The position numbers and the translations under genes are program-made. Of a stretch of 64,000 nt of DNA, positions 7,903 to 16,213 are shown in pieces; positions within the stretch are counted from its first letter, which is position 1, and each line of letters opens with the position of its first letter. The notes beneath the pieces were generated by a model. The model saw nothing but the letters and a program-made list of their open reading frames with translations. It did no database searches and was not told where the DNA came from. This DNA comes from Alteribacillus iranensis (GTDB lineage Bacteria; Bacillota; Bacilli; Bacillales; Marinococcaceae). The stretch covers positions 689,878 to 753,877 of the forward strand of contig NZ_FONT01000002.1 of assembly GCF_900113025.1 (NCBI RefSeq), read 5' to 3'.

Positions 7903-9542
7903 TAGTTTGGCTCCTTTTCTATTATAATATGGAAAATAAACATCGCCACTCCGCTAACCAATACAATGAAGATAGAAGCAGGGGCAGCTTCTTGAATACG
8001 TTCATCACTTGCATAGCGATAAGCCATAGAAGCTAATGTTTCAAAATTGAACGGTCTTAATATGAGTGTTAGTGGTAATTCTTTTAATATATCGACAAAC
8101 ACGAGGATAAAGCCACTGAAAATAGCAGGACGGATCATTTTTAAATCAACTCGCAGAAACGTTTCCGTCCACCCCATTCCAAGTGTTCGGGAAGCTTCGT
8201 TAAACTTCATGCCGATTTTATCAAAACCAGCTTCAATCGAATTATAGCCTACAGCCATAAAGCGGATAATGTAAGCAAACAGTAACATTACGATACTTGT
8301 ACTTAATACTAAATTCGTGGATGCCCCCACCGAACTGTAGAAGGCACCCAGCCATTCATCCATAGAGATAAAAAAGCTGATAACCCCGACTGCAATAACA
8401 GCTCCCGGTATCGAGTAGCCAAGCACAGTCAGACGAGAAGTTAAAGCGGGGAGCCATCCTTTTGACATACGGGCGAAATTTGCTATGACAATCGCTATAA
8501 TAACAACTCCCGCGGCGGATATGCCGGCTGCTAGAGCTGAATTACGGATGAGCGCCAAGAAGGTATTTGAAAAAATATCTTCATACGTTAAGAAGGACCA
8601 GTATAATAGCTGAGCGACTGGCAGGAAAAAGCCGAGAGTGAAAATGATCCCTGTGTAGAAAACAGCCATCCATTTATGCCAGCCTTTTAATGGCACCGGT
8701 TTTAATGGAGACACCTTTGTATTGCTGTAACTGAATTGCCTCCTGCCTCGGAGAAGCTTTTCAAGGAATAACAAAATGAACACAATTCCCATTAATATAC
8801 CAGCTAGTTTAATCGCCGCATCTAAATCCCCAAAAGCGAACCATGTTTGAAAGATAGCGGTACTAAACGTTTGGATACCGAAGTAACTCACAACACCATA
8901 GTCATTTAACACTTCCAAAACAACGAGAGTGGCACCAGCCACAATCGCCCCTCTGGCAATCGGGATAACAACGCGTAAAAAAATACGCACTGGCCCGCTG
9001 CCGAGTACTCTTGCATTTTCGACCAATGATGTTGCCTGACTTGCAAAAAAGGCTCTTGTAATGGCGTACACATATGGATAAAGGAACAATGTAAAAATAA
9101 ACACAGCCCCTGGCATATTCATGATATCGAAATATCGTTGAGATACAGCTGTATCAAAATGTTCCCGTAAGGTTACCTGGATAACACCTGTGTAATTTAA
9201 CATCCCGTGATAAGTGTAGGCACCGATATAAGGAGGAATTGCAAGCGGCATTAAGAGCGCCCATTTCAGCGTGCCACGCAATGGAAAGTCATAAGCCGAA
9301 ACGAGCCAGGCCAATGTCGTGCCAATGGCAACGGCAAATACTCCCGTCCATAAAGCTAAGAGCAGTGTATCCGTAATATAGCTTTGCAACATGTACTCCC
9401 GAATATGTTCCCAATTCTCGCTGGGGGGTTGGAAAACACGAAAGATGAGAAATAAAGTTGGTAATGAGAGAATCGTTACAAAGAACAGTGCTAAAGCTCC
9501 CCATCCTGATACAGTTGTCGGCAATTTCCGTTTCATTTTCAT
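7902..9542 (-). CDS. fbpB: Ferric iron ABC transporter, fused double permease
   Basis: Integral membrane protein of about 546 residues with two homologous permease halves, as in FbpB/SfuB. Each half has a coupling-helix EAA-type loop, seen around ENARVLGSGPVRIFLRVVIP and EASRTLGMGWTETFLRVDLK. The ATG at 9542 has an AAAGGA ribosome site; an upstream extension would run into a Fur box at 9580-9594. It forms an operon with fbpC. Its binding protein gene fbpA is 520 bp upstream, separated by a repeat, and each part has its own Fur box. Confidence 0.92.
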   Translation of the reverse strand: MKMKRKLPTTVSGWGALALFFVTILSLPTLFLIFRVFQPPSENWEHIREYMLQSYITDTLLLALWTGVFAVAIGTTLAWLVSAYDFPLRGTLKWALLMPLAIPPYIGAYTYHGMLNYTGVIQVTLREHFDTAVSQRYFDIMNMPGAVFIFTLFLYPYVYAITRAFFASQATSLVENARVLGSGPVRIFLRVVIPIARGAIVAGATLVVLEVLNDYGVVSYFGIQTFSTAIFQTWFAFGDLDAAIKLAGILMGIVFILLFLEKLLRGRRQFSYSNTKVSPLKPVPLKGWHKWMAVFYTGIIFTLGFFLPVAQLLYWSFLTYEDIFSNTFLALIRNSALAAGISAAGVVIIAIVIANFARMSKGWLPALTSRLTVLGYSIPGAVIAVGVISFFISMDEWLGAFYSSVGASTNLVLSTSIVMLLFAYIIRFMAVGYNSIEAGFDKIGMKFNEASRTLGMGWTETFLRVDLKMIRPAIFSGFILVFVDILKELPLTLILRPFNFETLASMAYRYASDERIQEAAPASIFIVLVSGVAMFIFHIIIEKEPN

Positions 9543-9579
9543 GATGCCAGGTCCTTTATTTATAATCATTTTAGTTAAG

Positions 9580-9594
9580 TGAGAATGTTTATCA
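9580..9594 (-). promoter_or_regulatory. Fur box of fbpBC
   Basis: The minus strand reads TGATAAACATTCTCA, matching the 7-1-7 Fur consensus TGATAAT-N-ATTATCA at 12 of 14 scored bases. It lies 38 bp before the fbpB start. Confidence 0.75.
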
Positions 9595-9767
9595 TCTACA
9601 TGTAGTATGACAGAAAAATGTGATTTTGTCACTAGAACCTCGAGGAACCACCCAACGTAAAAAAGCTCACCGTGACAATCACAGCAAGCTTACATTTTTC
9701 TAATTCTGAAACTTTGTTTTCTTTTGGTGAAACTTTTGCTAAGTGCACGAACGTCCTGTGCAAGTTC

Positions 9768-9880
9768 TGTCTAGCTCAGCGCCTAGTCGCTCGGGGGTTT
9801 CTCCCCTTTCGACTCCGGGTCGATTGCGACCCTGCGCGAAAGGTCCAGAACCTGTCGTGGCTTAGCGGGCTTTTTGATGG
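9768..9880 (-). repeat. Dispersed repeat module D, inverted copy
   Basis: Starts CTAGCTCAGCGCC, continues through TCGGGGGTTTCT and ends with GGTCCAGAACCTGTCGTGG. It is the reverse complement of the ends of the modules at 18297-18545, but with a different centre. The gap between fbpB and fbpA (9543-10060) is filled by this module, a hairpin and module P. Confidence 0.65.
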
Positions 9881-9945
9881 TCCTTCTGCTAACACCGCAA
9901 ACGTCCTGTTTGCAACGCAGAAGCCAGCACATCCTGTGCAAGTTC
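9881..9945. repeat. Covarying hairpin module
   Basis: CTTCTGC (9883-9889) pairs with GCAGAAG (9917-9923) and encloses GCAAAC/GTTTGC (9897-9913). The same architecture with other arm sequences occurs at 18592-18632 and 19023-19064. Confidence 0.75.
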
Positions 9946-10063
9946 TGTTTAGCTTCAGGCGCCATCGGCTCGAGGTCGCTTCAACCCGCTCTGCGGTGGC
10001 AAAGCCTCCTCAGCGGGTCTCCAGCGCTTGTCGCCGATAGGCGGGCGCCTTATGCTTTTCTTA
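9946..10063 (-). repeat. Dispersed repeat module P, inverted copy
   Basis: Reverse-oriented copy close to the one at 5279-5398. It extends to the last bases of fbpA, so the fbpA stop codon lies at the element edge. Confidence 0.8.
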
Positions 10064-11194
10064 TTTCCAGCCGGCTTCGTTCATGAGCATGAGGGCTTCG
10101 GTGTTGTTTTCTCCTAAACGAGTTAAGTTTATATCTTGTTCTTCGAAATCTCCCCATGACTGGAGTAATTCAGAAGGCTCGACGTTCGGGTTCACGGGAT
10201 ATTCGTAATTAGCTTCTGAAAATTCGGCTTGTACGTCTTCGCTAGATAAGAACTCAATAAACTGGACGGCCGCTTCTTGATTCGTGCTATTTTTCACTAC
10301 GCCTGCACCACTAACGTTCACATGGGTCCCCGTCGTTTCCTGATTCGGAAAGAATACTTCGAGACTCTCCGCTACTTTTACTTCCTCTTCTTCTGAAGAA
10401 TTCAACATTTGACCGAGATAATACGAGTTCATGATAGCAACGTCCCCTTCACCAGCTGCAATGCCTTTCGCTTGGTCACGGTCCCCCCCTTGAGGATCAC
10501 GGCCCATGTTTTCAACGAGACCATCAGCCCATGCCTTCGTTTCTTCTGTGCCATTAATAGAAATAAGGGATGCTACAAGGGATTGGTTATAAATATTATC
10601 AGACGAGCGTACTAATACACGTCCTTCCCATTTGTCAGCCGCCAAGTCTTCATAGGTGGAAAGCTCTTCTTCGTCCACTCGTTCCGGATCATAGACAAGG
10701 ATACGAGCCCGTTTCGTTAACCCAAACCATTGGTTATCCTTATCGCGATACTTCTCCGGAATGTTCTCACTTAAGACATCCGATTCAACCTGCTGCAAAA
10801 TTCCTGCTTCCTTCGCTCGGTGTAAGCGTCCTGCATCCGCTGTAATAAATACATCCCCTTCTGTATTTTCCCCTTCACGCTCTAAGCGTTCAATCAGTTC
10901 ATCCGCACTTCCCGAGATGATATTCACTTCGATACCTGTTTCTTCTGTAAATTTCTCATACAATGCTTCATCTGTATCATAGTGGCGGCTCGTGTAAAGG
11001 TTTACTTCTTGATTGTTACCAGCTGCTTCTTCACCAGATTCAGATTCTTCCGTACCTTCTGTTTCTTCTGTCGCTGTGTCTTCTTGGCCAGCATCAGAAC
11101 TCTCTTCTCCTTCGTTTGCACTCCCGCAAGCAGAGAGTCCAATTATTGCAACGATTCCAAGTAGAATTAGCAACAACCATGAACGCTTTTTCAT
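10061..11194 (-). CDS. fbpA: Ferric iron-binding lipoprotein of the Fbp ABC importer
   Basis: Extracellular solute-binding protein of 377 residues. A signal peptide ends in a lipobox LSAC, giving a lipidated Cys near residue 23. A very acidic Glu/Ser/Thr-rich linker follows, then a periplasmic-binding fold starting EVNLYTSRHYDTDEALYEKF, typical of FbpA/FutA iron-binding proteins. The long acidic linker fits a cell-surface protein of a salt-adapted organism. The ribosome site is GGAGGGTAACAA. A strong Fur box lies 30 bp upstream. Confidence 0.93.
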   Translation of the reverse strand: MKKRSWLLLILLGIVAIIGLSACGSANEGEESSDAGQEDTATEETEGTEESESGEEAAGNNQEVNLYTSRHYDTDEALYEKFTEETGIEVNIISGSADELIERLEREGENTEGDVFITADAGRLHRAKEAGILQQVESDVLSENIPEKYRDKDNQWFGLTKRARILVYDPERVDEEELSTYEDLAADKWEGRVLVRSSDNIYNQSLVASLISINGTEETKAWADGLVENMGRDPQGGDRDQAKGIAAGEGDVAIMNSYYLGQMLNSSEEEEVKVAESLEVFFPNQETTGTHVNVSGAGVVKNSTNQEAAVQFIEFLSSEDVQAEFSEANYEYPVNPNVEPSELLQSWGDFEEQDINLTRLGENNTEALMLMNEAGWK

Positions 11195-11223
11195 TTGTTA
11201 CCCTCCGTCTTTATGTATTTAAT

Positions 11224-11238
11224 TGATAATGAATATCA
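11224..11238 (-). promoter_or_regulatory. Fur box of fbpA
   Basis: TGATAATGAATATCA matches the 7-1-7 Fur consensus with one mismatch. It lies between the fbpA start and the upstream kinase gene. Confidence 0.85.
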
Positions 11239-11270
11239 TTACTAAATGTAATTTTACTAAAAATTTGACG

Positions 11271-11912
11271 CTAGTCAAGTGACTCTCTAATGTTTCTCAA
11301 GCTATGTTGTTTTATGCATTGAAATTTCTCTATATTTCCTCTGTCCCAAGGGAAGGATGGTATGTTTTTCATTATTTGTTGAGCTGCTTTTCTTTCGTGA
11401 GCAGCTTGGATCTCATAAACGGACCCCGGAAAGGCCCTTGAAAAACGACGATAAAACCCCCTATGTTCATAAAATAAATCTTCGAGTGCTGTTGTATATG
11501 TAATGCTCGGAGACAAAGTCGTTACTGCTCTTCTTCGCAATGTTTGTTCGCTCGCATACAAATAAAAATAGCGATCTGGTATTCCAAGCTTTTTCTCCAT
11601 AAACGCTTGCTGAAACATATCATTTATCTGTGTTTTGTAGGGACTGTTTATAAACCCGCATAGGAACAATGGCCAGAAAATATCTCCGTCGAGTACAACG
11701 ACGGCATGCTCTGCCGATTTTCTCACAGCGAGTTCCCAGCGTTCCATCTGTTCCTCACATAATTCCTGCCACCCCATCAAACCCATGTCATGAAGCTGTA
11801 GGGTTTTTAGATTCACCGCTGGTATTGTATAACAACTATATGTATCTTCGAGTTCTAGAGAAACCGTCGTTTTCCCGACAGCCGGTGGTCCCTCTACACA
11901 AATAATCGGCAT
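11271..11912 (-). CDS. P-loop kinase-like protein of unknown substrate
   Basis: Protein of 213 residues starting MPIICVEGPPAVGKTT, a Walker A loop at the very N-terminus as in nucleoside and thymidylate kinases. VVVLDGDIFWPLF may be the Walker B/substrate-binding segment, and TLRRRAVTT an arginine-rich lid. Cytosolic, with no membrane segment. It lies between fbpA and the yolD-like gene without an obvious operon partner. Substrate and pathway cannot be assigned; a deoxynucleoside kinase or phosphotransferase-type resistance enzyme are options. Confidence 0.65.
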   Translation of the reverse strand: MPIICVEGPPAVGKTTVSLELEDTYSCYTIPAVNLKTLQLHDMGLMGWQELCEEQMERWELAVRKSAEHAVVVLDGDIFWPLFLCGFINSPYKTQINDMFQQAFMEKKLGIPDRYFYLYASEQTLRRRAVTTLSPSITYTTALEDLFYEHRGFYRRFSRAFPGSVYEIQAAHERKAAQQIMKNIPSFPWDRGNIEKFQCIKQHSLRNIRESLD

Positions 11913-12020
11913 CGCATTGTGTCACCATCCTTTCCCTTATTTCTTAGTTTAACATCTACCTATCCTTTTCCTGCTTTCTGGTACATTCAACCACACTGGC
12001 AAAAATTGAAGGGTTTATAA

Positions 12021-12032
12021 GAACTTATGTTC
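12021..12032 (+). promoter_or_regulatory. LexA (SOS) box
   Basis: GAACTTATGTTC fits the Bacillus LexA consensus GAAC-N4-GTTC exactly. It sits directly upstream of a TATAAT hexamer at 12036-12041, so bound LexA would block the promoter of the yolD-like gene. Confidence 0.85.
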
Positions 12033-12061
12033 GTGTATAATGAGAAGAGGAGGGGATAGTG

Positions 12062-12412
12062 ATGAGAGGAAATAAACTGACACCTGGTTCGAATGTCCGT
12101 TGGGAGTCATCTCGTATGATCCTTCCCGAACACCGGGAACAATGGCTCCACTACCAGGAACAACAAACAAAAGAGAAAAAACCGGAGCTTGATCCTCAAC
12201 GCTGGGAGGAATTGGAGTGGCTCTTGGGAGAAGCTATGCGTGACAACGCAACACTTTCCTTTACGTATTGGAAAGATGGATTTTTTTCTTCTTTCACAGG
12301 AACGTGTCACTACATTAATCACGAGCAGAGACAATTTCATCTTATCACGGATCAAGGGGTTGTATACTTACAATTTGCGGACCTCGCCGATATTGAGGTG
12401 GTTTCATTTTAG
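12062..12412 (+). CDS. YolD-like protein, SOS-regulated
   Basis: Protein of 116 residues with the YolD-family signature RGNKLTPGSNVRWESSRMIL followed by PEH. In B. subtilis, YolD-like proteins are encoded beside Y-family DNA polymerases (UvrX, YqjW) and belong to the LexA regulon. Here a perfect LexA box precedes the gene, but no polymerase gene is next to it, so it is an orphan. The ATG at 12062 follows an AGGAGGGG site. The molecular role of the family is not settled; participation in SOS mutagenesis is inferred from context. Confidence 0.85.
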   Translation: MRGNKLTPGSNVRWESSRMILPEHREQWLHYQEQQTKEKKPELDPQRWEELEWLLGEAMRDNATLSFTYWKDGFFSSFTGTCHYINHEQRQFHLITDQGVVYLQFADLADIEVVSF

Positions 12413-12426
12413 GAGAGATCCCAAAA

Positions 12427-12453
12427 AATACAAGCGCCCTAAAAGCGGGCGCC
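12427..12453 (-). terminator. Terminator of yteA
   Basis: GGCGCCCGC/GGGCGC hairpin on the minus strand, followed by TTGTATTTTTT. It lies just after the yteA stop. Confidence 0.6.
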
Positions 12454-12468
12454 GCATCTTCCTTCCTG

Positions 12469-13149
12469 TTATCTTCGTAAAAAATACTCAGAGTAATCAA
12501 TATCTCGGTCAAAATGAATGGGACGGCCTTCATCGTCAAGCATCGTATATCCTTCAAATACTTCTTCTTTTCCGCTGCCGCTTTCCCCATCGCCAAACAT
12601 CCCTTCATACACTTCTGACGGATTAAACGTATCGGACGGAGTATCTGAGGTGCCGTACGCTGCGGCTAACTCCCAGGATTCTTCTGCATCAAAACGCTCA
12701 TTTTCAATATCATCTTCTGGAACGTCCGTAAACCCACCTTTTCCGGGAATAAGACGGTCTTCCTCTGAAGGACGATCATCTGGGTCATTGTCCTGGTACG
12801 CGTGATGAACACACTGAAGAGCAGCAGGCTCCGATCGCAAGCGTTCAAGCGGAATATCCTTCCCGCATTTTTCACATGTCCCGTATGTCCCGTCAGCAAT
12901 AGCCTGCAGGGCTTTTTTTATACGTGCCTGTTCCCGATCCGCATGCTGCTCTAATGCGAGGTCTTTTTCTCTTTCATAAAGCTCCGTGCCATTATCAGCA
13001 GGATGATTATCGTAGTTGGATAGTTCGCTCATGGATTCCTGGGCAAACTCCGCCGACATACCGAGCCTGTCATCCGTATATTGTTGAATATCTCGTAATC
13101 GTTCTTCTAATGCTGCTTTTGCTTCTGCAAAAAATGCATTCGTCTTCAC
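12469..13149 (-). CDS. yteA: YteA-family DksA/TraR-type zinc-finger protein
   Basis: Protein of about 226 residues: an N-terminal helical part, then a zinc-finger segment CEKCGKDIPLERL ending CVHH, and a long acidic C-terminal tail. This is the layout of the YteA/YocK group of DksA-like proteins in Bacillaceae. The GTG at 13149 is chosen because GGAGG precedes it at normal distance; a longer frame upstream has no ribosome site. The finger is CxxC-x17-CxxH rather than four cysteines, as in some YteA relatives. The role in stress or sporulation is known only loosely. Confidence 0.8.
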   Translation of the reverse strand: MKTNAFFAEAKAALEERLRDIQQYTDDRLGMSAEFAQESMSELSNYDNHPADNGTELYEREKDLALEQHADREQARIKKALQAIADGTYGTCEKCGKDIPLERLRSEPAALQCVHHAYQDNDPDDRPSEEDRLIPGKGGFTDVPEDDIENERFDAEESWELAAAYGTSDTPSDTFNPSEVYEGMFGDGESGSGKEEVFEGYTMLDDEGRPIHFDRDIDYSEYFLRR

Positions 13150-13449
13150 CTTGCATCCTCCTCTCACAGGCATAGTATCTGCAAAAGAGGAGGTGAATTG
13201 CCTTTCACTTTTTGGGAAGGAAACCAAACACACCCATCATCAAGAAGGAATGGGGTTTGGCACCTGGAATGATAAGACAGAGGCCGGAGATAAACGAAAA
13301 ATGATATCACTCACTACTGACGGGTTTTTCCCGGTGTGAATGTAACTAGTACTGTTCAAAAAGATGTTTCTCTTTTGGGCAACTTCCGACTTTTTCCATC
13401 ATCTCTTTCCGCTTCCCATCTAAGCCAGTGAAAAGCCTGTTCCCCCGCC

Positions 13450-14625
13450 TTATGAGGAAAGAAGCCGTGGAAACTGACTGAGGGTTTCACATCCATTCTC
13501 TGTCACAACAAAACTTTCACTAATTTCTACTCCAATATCATCCAGCCACACACCGGGCATTAAATGAAAAGCCATATTAGGCTGGAGGATCGTTTGATCG
13601 CCAGGTCGCAATGAGGCGGTGTGTTCTCCCCAATCCGGAGGGTAATTCAATCCAATCGAGTATCCAATCCGAGAATCTTTTGTAAACCCGTGCTTTTTTA
13701 TCACTCGCTGCCAAGTGTCTTCTACTTCTTCACATGTGATCCCAGGCTTGATTTGTTCCAATACCGCTTCTATTCCTTCCATTACAGCACGTACCAAAGA
13801 AAGAAAGCGGTCTCCCATTTTCCCAACGGTTACTGTGCGTGCAAGCGGGGCATGATAACGATGAAAACAACCAGCCAATTCAATAATTAATGGATCTCCT
13901 TGTTTGAGCCGCTCATCCGTCCACGTGACATGAGGAGCGAATGTCAAAGAGCCTGCCGGTATAAGAGGAACAATGGAAGGATAATCCCCGCCGGCATCAG
14001 GAGTACCGCTAATTTGGGCTTGCGCAATAGCTGCGGCAATATCACAAACGCGAGCTCCTTCCTTTGCCACATCGACTCCTGCTTTCATTGCCCTTTCCGC
14101 GATGGTCCCCGCCTTTTTCATATATAGGATTTCCTGATCGGATTTAATCATGCGTATTTCATTCACTACGTGCTGCGCATCGGCAAAGTTTATCCAAAAG
14201 CACCCTGTTTGTAAACACTCGAACGCTCGTGGCGAGAAATAGTAGGCATCCATCTCGACGCCAACACGTTTGATATTTTTTTTCTTTTCTTTTACCCACG
14301 CAGCAAGCACTTCCATTGGATGTTTCGACTTTGCATGGACATATTCATCACTATAGGACAATAGCTGAGATGGCGACAACCACGCGGTGGCACGAGCTCC
14401 GTTTGCGTCTTGAGCACGGCCAAACCAGTATGGTTCCTCGTCCTCCAAAAAAACGAGAACCATTTGCGGTACATAAAACGACCAGCCATCATACCCCGTA
14501 AGATAATTCATATTAGCGGGGTCACTAATGAATAGTGCATCGAGCCCTTTTTTCTCCATTTTCTTTTTTACTTTTTGCAGCCGCTCCCCGTATTCTGCTT
14601 TCGAAAACTTTTTCAAGGACCGCAT
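13450..14625 (-). CDS. doeA: Ectoine hydrolase (M24 family)
   Basis: Opens the ectoine ring to N-acetyl-diaminobutyrate, the first step of ectoine breakdown. The 391-residue product matches DoeA/EutD all along: DPANMNYLTGYDGWSFYV, FGRAQDANGA, GGDYPSIVPLIPAG, ELAGCFHRYHAPLARTV and GLNYPPDWGEHT. These are diagnostic compared with ordinary Xaa-Pro peptidases of the same fold. The ATG at 14625 follows a GGGGGGAG site. It is divergent from eutB, a second ectoine-use gene. The next-step deacetylase (doeB/eutE) is not in the window. Confidence 0.9.
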   Translation of the reverse strand: MRSLKKFSKAEYGERLQKVKKKMEKKGLDALFISDPANMNYLTGYDGWSFYVPQMVLVFLEDEEPYWFGRAQDANGARATAWLSPSQLLSYSDEYVHAKSKHPMEVLAAWVKEKKKNIKRVGVEMDAYYFSPRAFECLQTGCFWINFADAQHVVNEIRMIKSDQEILYMKKAGTIAERAMKAGVDVAKEGARVCDIAAAIAQAQISGTPDAGGDYPSIVPLIPAGSLTFAPHVTWTDERLKQGDPLIIELAGCFHRYHAPLARTVTVGKMGDRFLSLVRAVMEGIEAVLEQIKPGITCEEVEDTWQRVIKKHGFTKDSRIGYSIGLNYPPDWGEHTASLRPGDQTILQPNMAFHLMPGVWLDDIGVEISESFVVTENGCETLSQFPRLLSS

Positions 14626-15084
14626 GAACGCTCCCCCCTTTGCCATCTGGCGGCCTTTTCTAAGAAAGTGCAAAGTTCCATATCAGATAATTGCGCTTTT
14701 AGTAAAACAACACTTATATGATTTTAGAGACCCACCGAGGAAGCTTGCCGCCGAGAGAAAGAGAAAGCGACCTCGACCACTGGATCTCGAACATACCAAC
14801 ACAACAGGACAGGCTTTCATCTCTTCTTCTTAAAAAATCTCCGTCGCATTCATCTTTTTTTACATGTTATGAAGAAAAAATCATATCTAGAAAGTAGACA
14901 GTGGTTTATTATTCAATTTATTCTGAAGGTAGTGATCTGCCACACCTTTTTAAAGAAAAGCGCAAGGCACCCGCATGGACGTTCGCTAAGAATGTGTGCT
15001 TTGGTCTCACTGACACACCACGCCTCTCCTCAGCTTCCAAGACGAACTTATATTATTTTCTAAGAAGAAAAGGGGGAAATTTTC
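14626..15084. other. Divergent doeA-eutB intergenic region with a repeat remnant
   Basis: A 459-bp gap with no supported gene. Bases 14707-14790 contain CCCACCGAGGAAGC, TTGCCGCCGAGAG and GCGACCTCGA, a decayed copy of dispersed module P. The promoters of the two divergent genes must lie here, but no clear hexamer pair or regulator site stands out. Confidence 0.6.
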
Positions 15085-16068
15085 ATGAAGGCTCCTATGA
15101 CATTGAAAGATGTTTGGAAAGCTAAAAAACGAGTGCAGGCTTTTCTGCCGCCCACTCCTCTTCTTTACTCTGCGCCACTCACGGACCTCGCTGGCGTCCC
15201 TGTTTATTTGAAGCTTGAACAGCTGCAAGCGACGGGCTCCTTCAAACTACGAGGAGCGACCAATATGATTCATTCTCTCAGCAATGAAGAACAAGACCGC
15301 GGTGTCGTGACATTTTCCACAGGGAACCATGGGTTTGCGGTCGCGTATGCCGCTGCCAACTTGGGTATTCGCGCGGTCATTTGTGTGTCAGAACGAGTCC
15401 CGGCGGCAAAAATTCAAGCATTGAAAGAAAGTGGAGCCGAGCTGCATATTGAAGGCAATTCCCAGGATGAAGCGGCAGAAATATGCGCCCGGCTCCAACG
15501 AGAAGAAGGATTAACGCTCATCCCTCCATTTGATCACCCTCTGATCATTGCCGGACAAGGAACGATGGGGCTGGAAATAGTAGAGGAATTACCAGACGTA
15601 GAATACGTACTCGGGGGTTTATCAGGTGGAGGATTGTTGTCAGGAGTAGGCCTTTCTTTGAAAGAAACAGATCCCTCGATCCACATTACGGGGTTATGCG
15701 TAGAAAAAGGAGCTGCCATGGATGAGAGCATTTTAGCCGGAAAGCCGGTTCACGTCCCTGAACACCCCACCTATGCAGACAGTCTCTTAGGGGGCATTGG
15801 TCTCGATAATCAGTATACATTGACACTCTCCACTCGTTACGTCGACGAAAGAATTCGCTTATCCGAAGAGTCGATCGCTCGTGGGATGGCTTTTTTGTAT
15901 GAACGACATCGACTGATCGTGGAAGGCGCTGCCGCAGTTGGTGTAAGTGCCTTAATCGATAGACTCGTAAAGCCACGCGGCCCGGCTGTGGTCCTTATTA
16001 CCGGGAACAGCATTGATCCTCATGACCACTTTCAAGCAATTAAACCTTTTGTAGAGAGCAGAAAGTAA
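15085..16068 (+). CDS. eutB: Hydroxyectoine utilization dehydratase (PLP-dependent, threonine-dehydratase-like)
   Basis: Fold-type II PLP enzyme of 327 residues. The PLP lysine lies in GSFKLRGATN (Lys54), and the phosphate loop is GGLSGGGLLSG. The pairing with doeA, the absence of an ACT regulatory domain and the C-terminal TGNSIDPHDH segment fit EutB of ectoine/hydroxyectoine catabolism rather than biosynthetic IlvA. It would act on a hydroxyectoine breakdown product, presumably in the cytosol. The ATG follows a GGGGG ribosome site and a strong terminator follows the gene. A catabolic serine/threonine dehydratase is the main alternative. Confidence 0.78.
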   Translation: MKAPMTLKDVWKAKKRVQAFLPPTPLLYSAPLTDLAGVPVYLKLEQLQATGSFKLRGATNMIHSLSNEEQDRGVVTFSTGNHGFAVAYAAANLGIRAVICVSERVPAAKIQALKESGAELHIEGNSQDEAAEICARLQREEGLTLIPPFDHPLIIAGQGTMGLEIVEELPDVEYVLGGLSGGGLLSGVGLSLKETDPSIHITGLCVEKGAAMDESILAGKPVHVPEHPTYADSLLGGIGLDNQYTLTLSTRYVDERIRLSEESIARGMAFLYERHRLIVEGAAAVGVSALIDRLVKPRGPAVVLITGNSIDPHDHFQAIKPFVESRK

Positions 16069-16086
16069 ATCAAATCTTCCCCTCCC

Positions 16087-16110
16087 GCTGGCTGAAGCCA
16101 GCTTTTTTTT
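16087..16110 (+). terminator. Rho-independent terminator of eutB
   Basis: GCTGGC-TGAA-GCCAGC stem-loop followed by eight T. Confidence 0.9.
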
Positions 16111-16213
16111 ATTCCTTTGGTTTAAAAGGCTAGAAATATACCAAAACTGGATAAAAAATTGTTTTGTTCTTGCGGGCGGCCATCGTTGCCCGGTTGGAAA
16201 GGAGGGGAAGGAA

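Noticed and set aside
9619-9683. Hairpin TGTGATT...AATCACA as terminator or attenuator upstream of fbpB
   Set aside because: Long loop and no T tract; it lies upstream of the Fur box, where a terminator for fbpA would be plausible but is not supported.
13250-13339. Small frame starting MGFGTWNDKTEAGD upstream of yteA
   Set aside because: A ribosome-like site exists, but the peptide is 29 residues with no recognised relative or terminator; too weak to list.
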